Assembly: GCA_022385755.1 (NCBI GenBank)
Contig: MU278353.1
Span: forward strand, 296,777-360,776
Length of the DNA stretch: 64,000 nt
From: Trametopsis cervina
Lineage: Eukaryota; Basidiomycota; Agaricomycetes; Polyporales; Irpicaceae
Direction of reading: 5' to 3'
Made by a program: the position numbers and the translations under genes. Within the stretch, counting starts at the first letter, position 1, and each line of letters begins with the position of its first letter. The notes under the pieces were generated by a model, which ran no database searches, was not told the DNA's origin, and was given only the letters and a program-made list of their open reading frames with translations. This document shows positions 45,776 to 55,422 of the stretch, piece by piece.

Positions 45776-46990
45776 CGGCCATTTCGGTTCTTCTCGCTCG
45801 TGCACGGTCATCCACACGGCTCCTATCAAAGCCTTTATGCTCCCATGTAGCATTATCCTTCATGTCGCACCACGCTATAGCTCTATCGTTGAATTCTCTC
45901 CCCCTCATGTTTTGAACAATGTTGCTTCTCTGCTAATTTTCACATCCTATGTCATCGCATTCTAGCCACAGTCTTTGCATATAGGATACTTTTTCCGCAC
46001 CATCCCTGTACACTCCTTGATCTTAGGGTTCAATTTCCGCTGGAATGAAACCACAAAATACGTCCCATCTTTGTTGGGCCAACAGTCATCGTACTTCTTA
46101 GAACTCAAATACAAATCACCAAAACTACCGGTTGGACCATCTTTTGGCTGCGACCACTGATTCTTCTCGTGAATGAGAGCTCATGGCTGCATCGAGACCC
46201 GTATCATAGTCACTGCACATAGGTCTGTTGTTTTATTGCGCTTCTGCAATGCCCTTCTCGACAACGCTACAACACGTGGATCACGGGGGCCGTTTACAGC
46301 TTCAACTACCGGACAGTTAATCGTCAAATCAGTGCAATCGGAAGCACCAGTAAAGGCACCCTTGTTCTCACCCAGAAATTCATATTCGTTAGCTTGAAGG
46401 TATGGGAGAGGGAGCCGGCACATTGACCGCTGGTGCCGCGTTCGGTCTCTCGTACCACCGGGACTTTTCACAGGAAGATCAATTATTCGCCGTCAGAGGA
46501 CCAGAGCGTCCCGCTGCGACGTCCGCCCAGACTTCTTACTGCGCAAGGCTTTTCGCAGGTGCGCCCCGATTAACATATTTCCCCTGAGCTCTGTGCCCGC
46601 GAACACCGCGACCGCAATCGATCAGCTCCGTGCATCGGAGTCACGAAGGGAGTCGGCGAAAGTGATACTCATGCGCCCTCCGACCAATACGGTCCATGAT
46701 ATGGAATAATTAAGATCATTCTGACACAGGATCGACTGAGGCCTTGTCGAATACATTGCTTGACCGCGTATCATCGAGAACAAGGTGGGAGCTTGAAAAG
46801 GAGGCTGCGCGAGGCCCCGTGAGCGCAACTGAAGGATACGGTTTACGTCAACAACATTCTTCACTTGAGAACGGCGAAAAGAAGGGCACGAAGACGGATG
46901 ATAATCATGTTGAAATCTGTCTCCACATTGTAGTCCCTGAGTCCCGCAGAAGGTACATGATGGACCCAGACAAGTCTTTGTTGGTCATAT
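45776..46990. other. region after the truncated regulator
   Basis: Contains the unidentified minus-strand coding remnant at 45958-46471 (listed separately) and otherwise unconvincing frames. The expected 3' half of the Zn2Cys6 regulator is not here on either strand. Confidence 0.5.
45958..46471 (-). pseudogene. unidentified Cys-containing coding remnant
   Basis: On the minus strand one reading frame carries protein-like sequence in two blocks: GAFTGASDCTDLTINCPVVE with RDPRVVALSRRALQKRNKTT (46210-46400), and after a TGA at 46181-46183 the segment HEKNQWSQPKDGPTGSFGDL, YDDCWPNKDGTYFVVSF and KIKECTGMVRKKYPICKDCG ending in a stop. A 47-nt intron (GTGACT to ACGAG) could remove the TGA and keep the frame. 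Six or more cysteines suggest a secreted or extracellular origin, but no start codon with a signal peptide could be joined. I do not recognise the family; it may be a gene fragment. Confidence 0.35.
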
Positions 46991-48793
46991 CTACCCTGCG
47001 CCTTTGTGATTGTTCTCCCAGACACGTTGCGTGTTCTCAACATCGGCTAGTGCCACCAGATGTGAATTGCCGTTGGACGCGCCAGCGGACATGAAAGGGT
47101 CTTCCGTTTCAGAGTCAGAATCCACTTTGAATAGGGGGTCATCGATTTCTGGGGGCGTATGCTTTCCGTCACGATAAGAGAGCGTTATTAAGGTAAGATG
47201 TTCTCGAAGTGTTTGAGAGCTGACTTACAACAGGTTCAGCTGACTCGTTCTCGGCAGAGGCCGCTAATGGCAGCCTCTCTTCATCGACCAGATCGTGCAG
47301 ATGGTGAAGGTTCTCATTGTCTGCGAACTCGCCCTCTTCGATAGGGTTTCCGTGTGCGTCTAGCGGGACTTTAGAGTCTATTGATTTGCGATACTTGTGA
47401 TAGGTGAACAGGGCAATACCTGCGCTTTCGCATAAGTCCGGAGCTATAGGCAGCGTGATTCCAATAACTCACCGCATGTGGTGATTGCGACACCAGTGAT
47501 GTTGAGCGGAGTCAATTCGTCACCGAAGAACCAAGCCGAAATCGTGATGGTGGACACCTCTTTGGCAATACCTGCAATAGACATGGGCACGACGCCGGCA
47601 CGTTGAATGATACTATGTAGGGAAAATGAGATAAAGCTAGTGGACACTGGTCTAGCAAGGACGTACGTAACCTCGCTGAGGATCATGAAGAATGCGAGTA
47701 TGCCGGGTGCCACGAGGAAAAAGCACGTCCGCAAAGTTGATCCAAGTGAGTCGAAGAATCGGCTGCCAATCAAGTCGGATAAACGGTCCACGATAACGCT
47801 AACAATTAATAGCGAGCTACCCATGACGGGAGCTAACCAATAGATCGTAGCCACGGGGTTGCTCATGCCGACCTTCTTATCCTTGAGGAGAAGCTGTGTT
47901 AAGCTCCAGCGCAATCCGCCAAGTGCGCTACCAGAGAGCACAAGTATGAATCCGCCAAGGACAAAGTGTGTTTGAGTCGCGACCATTAGCAGCACGCCGG
48001 CAAATATTAGGGTTATGACGCCGACGAGCCTGAGCGAGTAAACTTCTAGGCGAAACATGAAAGCGAACAGGAGGACAAATATTAGGGATGATGATTTCAC
48101 CATGGCTATGGTCGTTAATGTGATCAGGGACTGTATATAGGGAAGACGAAGGCAAGCGTGCACTGACTGTAGAAGGAGAGAGTAATGGTTTTCAGGGAGA
48201 GGTTTGAGAGACCTATATCCATACCGGTAGCAAGGCCTGTCGGTAGCACCTTCGTCCTGAAAAAGACAAATCAATAACTGACAGGTCTTTATGTGCGCGT
48301 ATAGCGACAGCTCCCATCCCAATACACGGCAGCTCGCAGCAAGTAGTGGCGAACTCACATGTAATCCTTCTTGTTTGGTGACTGCTCCGGACGGAAACGA
48401 TGGGGCCATATTGCTCTAGCAAGGGCGGCGAGTGCGAATTGCACGAACATATGCATAGTCGTGACAAGTAACGGGAACGGGAAGCCATAGCGGTCCGGCG
48501 CAAACATCCACTTGTTGTACAATGAGAGTATCGTGGCAAAGAAGAACCTATTCAGCCGTACGTCGGGTTCATTCAATGAAGACGTGGCAGCACAGCAGGA
48601 CATACCAAGATGCTATGAATGCCATGTTTATTAGTGCATTCCGCCACCACCTCCGCTTCTTCTCGTCCACTGAGGCAAGGTGAACATCTTCCCCAAACCC
48701 TTCAACGTTGGCTTCTTCATCATAACTCTCTGTGGGTGTTACTGACGCAGGGATGAGGTCTTCAGTCGAGAGTCGTGAAGAGTGATGCGCCAT
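46991..48793 (-). CDS. SLC35C2-like nucleotide-sugar/triose-phosphate transporter
   Basis: Minus-strand exons 48606-48793, 48359-48547, 48168-48256, 47667-48105, 47473-47612, 47229-47419 and 46991-47161 encode 468 residues. About ten membrane segments match the TPT/nucleotide-sugar transporter family, closest in pattern to SLC35C2 and yeast Ymd8: FFFATILSLYNKWMFAPDRYG, LPTGLATGMDIGLSNLSLKT, SSSLIFVLLFAFMFRLE, GLRWSLTQLLL, IIQRAGVVPMSIAGIAKEVS. The acidic N-terminus and the C-terminal tail (EEGEFADNENLHHLHDLVDE, ending HKGAG) are cytosolic. It probably sits in the Golgi or ER; the substrate cannot be told. A second ATG 29 codons upstream (48880) is in frame; I chose 48793 because the sequence MAHHSSRLSTEDLIP looks like the conserved start. 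Confidence 0.9.
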
Positions 48794-49945
48794 GGAGGCG
48801 AGGGTCGGGCAGGGTGCATGGGTCGGAGAGACGGAAGCGTGAGAACTCCCTACGTTTCGGGAAGACGGCTGTTGCCACATCTGAGATCGAGGATTTCATT
48901 TTGGTACGCTCGGAGATTCTCCATCCTCAACCGGTAGTCAGTACACATGGGCCCACAAGTATCTCAATCCACGACTTTATCTGCCTCACAAGGGTATGCG
49001 ACGCGTAGATAACCAGACAAACCCCATATGTACAGATCCGAGAGGGTCAAACAGGCGCGGAATTAATCTCTCGCAACAACCTTTCTATGCGCCCACCTAT
49101 CACTCATTGCTGCCGACTAGATGTATGAGCAACCTCGAACTACGATTCGGCCCAGAAATCCGTGAGCACGTCTCCTTCTGCAGCCGTATCACGCAGCTTC
49201 GATATAAACTCGACGGTATCTCCTTGACATCATGTTCTTCCTCAGAGCCTCTTGGCGAAGTTGCCGAATTACGTGTTCCCGGACCTCTTAACTCTGGATA
49301 ACAGGTGCTCACGATCCGGAGCTCACGAGTGTAGCCTTTTACTGTCTGCCGTCTGACGCCACAATATGCGCCCCCGGATAGTTCGGCAAATAGATGTTCT
49401 CTCTGATGCTTTCTTCTGTCGGTATATCCGTCTCTGTCACCGGTACCATCTCTCGTCGGTTCGATGTACCCATCAACTTAGGAATAGTTTCATATACTTT
49501 CGATGCTGTTCCGATATGCAACGCCTTCATTTTTGAAAGAGTAGTTGAAGAATAGCCCTAAACAAAAGCCGTACACGCTATGCCATGCTCAAGCTATGAG
49601 ATGGTGATCAGTAATAAGGCACGGTAAGCGACGTTGCGACCGTCAAGACATCCTTTGTTAGGCATCCCAACGTCAGTGGACCATCAGGCTGACTGTGCGT
49701 AGACGCCAGGATCCCAAACGCCTACAAACAACGTTCTTGACCGAATATCCATCATTGGCTTCCGATATGGGGATAACGACCACTATGTGGCCAAGGCATT
49801 CGGGACGTGATGGGTTTGCACCGTTCGCGAGTGGGTATCGCTCCAGGTGTCTATCGTGGTTGCGGTCGTGGACTTTTACTGTGTCAAAGGTACGGCAGAC
49901 TCCGCGGTAGGCTGGGCCACTGATTGGTCGACTTTGCCGTTTCGC
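48794..49945. other. intergenic, no supported gene
   Basis: Promoter of the transporter and 3' flank of MED31. Short frames on both strands, for example one of 63 codons at 49339-49530, have no recognisable features. Confidence 0.5.
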
Positions 49946-50375
49946 CTAGGAGACACGATCAGCAAATATTCTGAGAACGGCGAACATGGGAACAAACCAT
50001 GTCCTCCAGTGGTCGAATTGCTTCTGATTCAGGTATTCTCTCCATTCATCTTTGCCGATTTCCGATCGAAACTGGGAATACTGCAGCAGCTCGAGGTGAT
50101 GAAGAGCATGAGGATATCTATAATAGCCCGCATTATAAGCACCAAGTAAATAAGTAGTATGAGAAAACTTGCAAGATGAATCGAGCATAGTCCTTCTCCT
50201 TCCAATACAACAGGTACTTCAGGAAGTTGACGAAAGCTGGCTGTGTGAGGATTCCCTGTTGCGCAAGGGAATGCAGATAATAAGGGTTAGCCAAGCTTTG
50301 CACAAACTCCAATTCCAGCTCGAAACGAGCTCTGTTTGCAGCTCTAGGATCAGGCGTGTCGATGATCTGTGACAT
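49946..50375 (-). CDS. MED31: Mediator complex subunit 31 (Med31/Soh1)
   Basis: Exons 50173-50375 and 49946-50117 (minus strand) encode 124 residues. It matches Med31 almost throughout: [60 protein letters not shown] and [13 protein letters not shown]. Med31 is a small helical subunit of the Mediator middle module, bridging transcription factors and RNA polymerase II in the nucleus. The single intron uses a GC donor (GCAAGT at 50172) and is needed to make the conserved [15 protein letters not shown] second ATG 21 codons upstream (50438) is in frame, giving a 145-residue form; I preferred MSQIID because Med31 proteins rarely have the extra leader. Divergent from the UCH37-like gene. Confidence 0.93.
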
Positions 50376-50539
50376 TCTGCTGTGGAAGAACGAGGTTGAG
50401 GCGCTCAGATACCTGGCGCGCTTTATTTGTTCAGCCAAACAATAAGACCACGTGCCCCACGACGCGTCACTTAGAGCGCTGCTAGTGATCTATTCTACGC
50501 GACGGTCATCCAGACTGTTCAATCCAAGATCGCACAGAA

Positions 50540-51726
50540 ATGGCCGAAGATTTCCAGAGCGGTTGGCAGCTAACTGAATCCGACCCTGGAGTTTTCAGGC
50601 GAGTACCTGCCTGAAACTAAATCTGAGAGGAATTATTGATCGTTATTTTTGTCACAGTGAACTGCTGACGCGTCTAGGGACACCTCTGGTTGTAGATGAC
50701 CTCTACGCGCTCGATCCAGCCTCGTTGGCTGAACACAAGCCAATCCAAGCTTTCATTTTCTTATTCCAATGGGTGCCTACCCATAGTGCTACTGTGAGCG
50801 GGCAGTACGATCACGACTTCCCGGGCTTTTTTGCCCATCAGGTCGTGAACAACGCCTGTGCCACGCTTGCGGTCCTAAACGCGATCGGAAATATTCCAGA
50901 TCTCCCAATGGCTACGGACCTCGCAGATCTGATCAGCTTCTCGTCCGGAATGGATCCTCAGTCTCGGGGACTGGTCATGACCAGCAGCGACTGGCTGCGA
51001 GAGGCTCACAACGCCCTGTCACCACCTGCGTCCATTTCCCTGGAAGATCCGACCCTGAATAAAACCTCTGATGAGGCATATCATTTCATTGTATACATGC
51101 CGTTCATGGGCTGCGTATATGAATTCGATGGCCTTAAAGAAGCCCCGATACGCCACGACCCTTACTCAGAATCCGGAGAAGGTTGGGTTTCTAAGGCCAG
51201 GTGAGAAAAGCTGTCTCCACTGGCGTCTTGGGCTCACCCTTCATTTGCCTGCAGGGAGATCATCGAGGCCCGAATTCAGACGTATCCTCCCGGCTCGGTA
51301 AGAGAACCGGGCTTGGCCGCAGGCGGTCTGTTAAACTGATGATTGGCGACAGCTCAACTTCAATCTTTTGGCGCTTCACAATGACCCCATCCCCGAACTC
51401 CAAAGGCAAATCGCAGAATTCAACGCCTCAGGCAATACAGCCGCCGCAGCCGAAATTTCAGCGAAGCTTTTTAGAGAGAATCACAAGCGGCAGCAGTGGG
51501 CGGTAAGTCTATAAGCTATGTTTCAATTTGGGGGCACAACCCACAACGGATGCTGACCATAAGGTAGTTCGAAAATAGCTTGCGCAGGCACAATCATATC
51601 GGCCTTATTCACGGCCTCCTCAAGGCACTTGCAAAGGCAGGCAAACTCAACGACGCCAAAAGTGGAGCTAAGAAGGTGCTTCAGGAGCGGCGAGCGAAGA
51701 AGACTGATTCTATGGAAGAGGATTGA
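50540..51726 (+). CDS. ubiquitin C-terminal hydrolase, UCH37/UCHL5-like
   Basis: Exons 50540-50598, 50658-51200, 51255-51297, 51353-51502 and 51568-51726 encode 317 residues. The peptidase C12 domain has the oxyanion Gln and catalytic Cys in AHQVVNNACATLAVLNA (Gln about 81, Cys about 87), catalytic His in DEAYHFIVYMPFMG, and Asp in EFDGLKEAPIRHD. The C-terminal extension LQRQIAEFNASGNTAAAAEI and FENSLRRHNHIGLIHGLLKA is the ULD helical region of UCH37, which binds the proteasome subunit Rpn13. It should trim ubiquitin at the proteasome. Length (317) is close to human UCHL5. The first intron appears to be GC-AG (GCGAGT at 50599), which restores the conserved FSELLTRLGTPLVVDDLYAL. Confidence 0.93.
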
Positions 51727-51871
51727 GCTACACGAGTTGTTATCCGATGGATGTATTAGCCTGTCGTTGTCCATGCAACTCTGGTTTGCTTCTTCTACAT
51801 TGCCAAAGACGTAAAATTACAGGACTCCATAACCTTCGTCTGTTGTACACTTCAACCTCCGCCGCCTGCCC

Positions 51872-53162
51872 CTAGGCAACATCAACGGGGTTCCAGCTGA
51901 CAGCTCCGGCTCTTCCCTGATCGAGCGCATCCAAGCGCTTCATATCCTCTGCGTCTAGTTCAAAATCGTAGACCTGCGCGTTTGAATGGATGCGGGCTGG
52001 AGTTGCGCTTTTAGGCAACGGAACGAATCTGAGAATCTTCCCGTGAGTATAATCATATCAGTTCTCGCTGAACACCCGGTCACTGACCCCTTTTGCAGAG
52101 ACCATCTGATGAGGATCTGTGCAACGTCTTTCGCATGCTGCATAGATGGTGAGTAGTAAGCGGGCGTAAGACTCGCTTAACATTGCGCACACCTTTGTCG
52201 CGATTTCTTGAAACACAGGGAAGTTCATATCTCCATGAACCAATGGGCAGTACGCCGAAACTACGATATTATTTTGGATGCAGTACTCCACGATCGGTCT
52301 CTGCTGACAGAAAGGGTGCAACTATAGGACGGAGAAGCCATATCAACGGCCGTCAGCATGATGTCGCGCAACGGCTGTGTCGCTCACTTCAATTTGGTTG
52401 ACAGCCGGCGCTTCCAAGCCGGCCTCGCGGATTTCCTCCAGGTGTTTGACTCCACTGCCAAGATCCGGGCACATCAGCCTACACTACCTCACAGTGTTGT
52501 TGAAGATGTAGAATACCAACAAGTTAGACACTCCCACGCTGCGGATCTTCCCCGTTTCGCGATATTGCTGGAGGGCTCTGTAAGTCTCAAGTCGCAAGTT
52601 CTTCCCGGCGTGTGGATCATGTATCAAAAACAGGTCGATGTACCCTGCAGAAGGTACTTGTTTATCGCTCCGAAATCAACCCCAGCATGTCCGCTTACCT
52701 CCCCCGATATTATTCAGAGAAGCTTCCACGACTCGGCGAGTCTTTTCGTATCCGTGATCGCGACTGATGACTTTAGTAGCTGTCGGAAAGTAGGTCATAA
52801 AGGCCGCCGGCTATGGGACGCGATGGTTACTTATGAAGATGTCTTCGCGCTTGAGTCCTGATTCTCTGACAGCAGCACCAACATGCCCTTCGTTTCGGTA
52901 CACCTGGGCGGTGTCAATGTGTCTAGTATGTGCATGAGAGAGATGCACGGTTGCTAATACGGCAAACTGGCCTATAGCCAGCCTTCAAGGCCTCAAGTAC
53001 AGAGACCGTCGTTGTGTAGTTCTTGTATACTCCAAAGCCCAACCGAGGTATAGCATGACCTGCCCCCCGGAAAAGTCAATGATATTTCATGAAGCCACAG
53101 GACGTTATACTCCGCTTACCCGTCGAAAGTAGAATAGTAGAATCTAGGGATAGCATCGCCAT
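51872..53162 (-). CDS. aldo/keto reductase
   Basis: Nine minus-strand exons (53120-53162, 52972-53059, 52831-52922, 52699-52779, 52521-52644, 52388-52454, 52193-52321, 52088-52137, 51872-52028) encode 276 residues, the usual size of a single-domain AKR. The NADPH-dependent TIM-barrel motifs are all present: [32 protein letters not shown] (catalytic Asp and Tyr), DIFITTKV (Lys), [12 protein letters not shown] (His), [41 protein letters not shown], and [20 protein letters not shown] at the cofactor site. Substrate is not predictable. The second intron seems to be GC-AG (GCCAGT at 52971), required for GYRHIDTA. Convergent with the UCH37-like gene, about 145 bases apart. Confidence 0.9.
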
Positions 53163-54118
53163 CTCTGCTGAAGAATTTATGACTGCACGATACTGGGAGC
53201 CAGCGTCGCGGTGAGCTTGAAGTTCGCCGTGAGACTCAATAAACAAACAAGCTGGCTTATTTTTTTTTTAGACCTTGGAGAGACCTTGCGGAAAAACAAC
53301 CTCAAAGTAAAAACAGCAGTCGTACTGAGTATCGGTGAAGGCGAATGAGCTCAAGAGGTTGTGAATGCTGTCGTAAGCGAGGACCGGCTCCATCCTTCCC
53401 CCGCACGGGTGACAGTGAACTGTGACATGGTGTGACACGTCGGCATTGCTCAGTAACTGCCGTCACCGGCACTGCCAGGCGGCCCGGTCATCAATGGAAA
53501 TGCCCAGAATGGTCAGATGGCCATTGGTTCGAGCCAATACATCCAACACCGGTGGGTTCTATCTCAGTATCGTTGCAAGTTGCGCAATCGCCCGCCAGCG
53601 ACGATTGCTCATCTAGCCCAAGAGCGAACAAACATGTACAACCAGGGAGCAAAAGTCTATCAGTACAGCGGTGCGGATCTGGTTGCGTCCCCAGCACTAT
53701 AGAGAAAGTACGGCACGAGTTCCCTCATATGTATTGCGAAGACTGAGCAATCCGTATACTCTAGATTCAGACCTGGGGCCATCTATGCCCCTACCTGTCT
53801 GTCGGACAAGAGCATCCGATCGCCCTCTGAGTGCTCGTTGGTTTGAGCGACTACCCTATATCTCAAGTCAGCTGCGCCTTGCGGAAGTACCAGGGTGAAG
53901 AGAAGATATCAGTGTAGGTTTTTTAGTTCTGTCTGTATGTCGCTCATCCCAATGAAAGGTGTAAAGTATCTTCTACTTCGCAAAGGCCGCGAGGTATGCA
54001 AAACTCTATTACTACAACAAAAGCGGCGGACGTGTGTGTGCCTCCAAATTCGTGATATCATAAAACCCTTTCTACGAGTTCGCCTTTCTTCAAGACTGAA
54101 AGAGCTCAGGATCTCCGT
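53163..54118. other. intergenic, no supported gene
   Basis: Promoter of the reductase and 3' flank of the next gene. A T9-10 run is at about 53261-53270. Frames around 53420-53750 overlap each other in three phases and have no family features. Confidence 0.5.
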
Positions 54119-54720
54119 CTAGCAGAAGGGTCTTAATGCGTGGCCGACCATTCCTCTGCTTGGAGACGCTGCACGTCGCAGGAACAGTAGACCGTCAGCC
54201 AGGTTACAAGCACCTCTATCCTCAAATATGAAATTCACGAACCAGGCTTCCCAAACAATCGTATGGTGTATATCCGATTCGGAAGTCGTGAACTCCATCT
54301 TTACGCCCATTTCTGGCTACAAGAAAGCGCATGCATTCAGCATCCGTACTTGAACTCCTTGAATCCATAGCGGCGCCGCGGCGCACGCGTCATATCGGGA
54401 ATAAAGTGAAAATGGACACTCACGTGGAACCCGTCTATCCGACGATGCAAATCACAGTTATCATACCGACAATCCGATGCGTTCCACCTCTTCTGCAGAG
54501 CCAGCAACGTCTGCTTCAACTGCTCCCTGTCTACCTCCTTTCCTAGGACGAGCCCGCGTGCGTGGCGGATGAAGACATGATTGAACCGCGTAGTGAATAA
54601 GTCGACGGGGTCGTCCTCTACTGACATGCCGTCCATCTGTGCTGACTCACTGCTGTGCGGCGTCGACAGCAGCGTCGCGAGCTCATCTGCTAGCCATTTA
54701 GAGGGTGCGCTCAAAGACAT
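54119..54720 (-). CDS. small paralogous protein, possibly NTF2-like, copy 1
   Basis: Exons 54424-54720 and 54119-54316 (minus strand) encode 164 residues. The first 100 residues match the protein at 60786-61417: SKWLADELATLLSTPH, DDPVDLFTTRFNHVFIRHAR, GLVLGKEVDREQLKQTLLAL and QKRWNAS, followed by a shared KMEFT/KLEFT strand right after the intron. The layout of helices followed by beta strands is compatible with a SnoaL/NTF2-like fold; that is inference, and no catalytic residues can be assigned. The C-terminus after the KMEFT block differs completely from copy 2 and looks less conserved, so this copy may have lost its original end by frameshift. Confidence 0.65.
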
Positions 54721-55422
54721 ATTGCAAGGGGATAAAAGTGAGAGGGCTGTGGTACTCGTACTGCGCTACTGCGGCCCCCAGGAGGCACCAAAGTCCAGTA
54801 TACGCAGCGGATGGGGGCCGGAAATGTAGAAATCCGCTTTCTTTACTCGATGTCCCGGCTTTATAGAAATGCCATATAATGAATTGTCGCTGCTGGACGC
54901 ACAGGATTGGAGCTCTGGGGGCAGCATCGTATCAAGGACGAGCGCAAGGGCTATTCCTATTCCAGCTGTCTTTGCCTGCCTTCATGCTTTCGAGCCTTCG
55001 AGAAGACGGTCTGCGCGACATCTAGAGTCGTCGAGCCAGCGATTTCGACTGAGCTGGGCTGTGCGGGCTAGAGCCGCTCTGATCTGCCTCTGGCAAACCG
55101 GGTGCAAATTACTACAAATTCTGAACGGCCGCAGTCGAGACGTGCATTCATCAAGCATCATGCATACTCATTGCAGGCTATGTGACGCTGGCATAGCGAA
55201 TGAACATTCAATATTCAACGCCGGAACAACAACGCTGCCTGATCCCCGCTGAGAAGTTGAGATGTCCAGAAAGGATGAAATTGAACTTATAGTGACTAAG
55301 AATACATTTACAACAAGTGTATAGAGATATGCGTGAAAGAAGAACGACAGAGCTATCGCAGGCGCGGAAATTTTCAGTCCAAACTCCAGGGAGGTCTACC
55401 AGCATTAAGAAGTCCGCAACAT
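54721..55422. other. intergenic, no supported gene
   Basis: 702 bases between the small paralog's promoter and the 3' end of the fumarate reductase gene. One 127-codon frame on the plus strand (54869-55252) lacks any recognisable feature and has no upstream signals; not called. Confidence 0.5.

Noticed and set aside
47444..48409. A 321-codon open frame on the minus strand
   Set aside because: It reads through four introns of the SLC35C2-like gene; only parts are coding, and the exon model with conserved junctions explains it.
49339..49530. 63-codon minus-strand frame
   Set aside because: Isolated, without splice partners or recognisable motif.
54869..55252. 127-codon plus-strand frame
   Set aside because: No domain, no upstream promoter signals, and composition unlike the neighbouring genes; probably chance.
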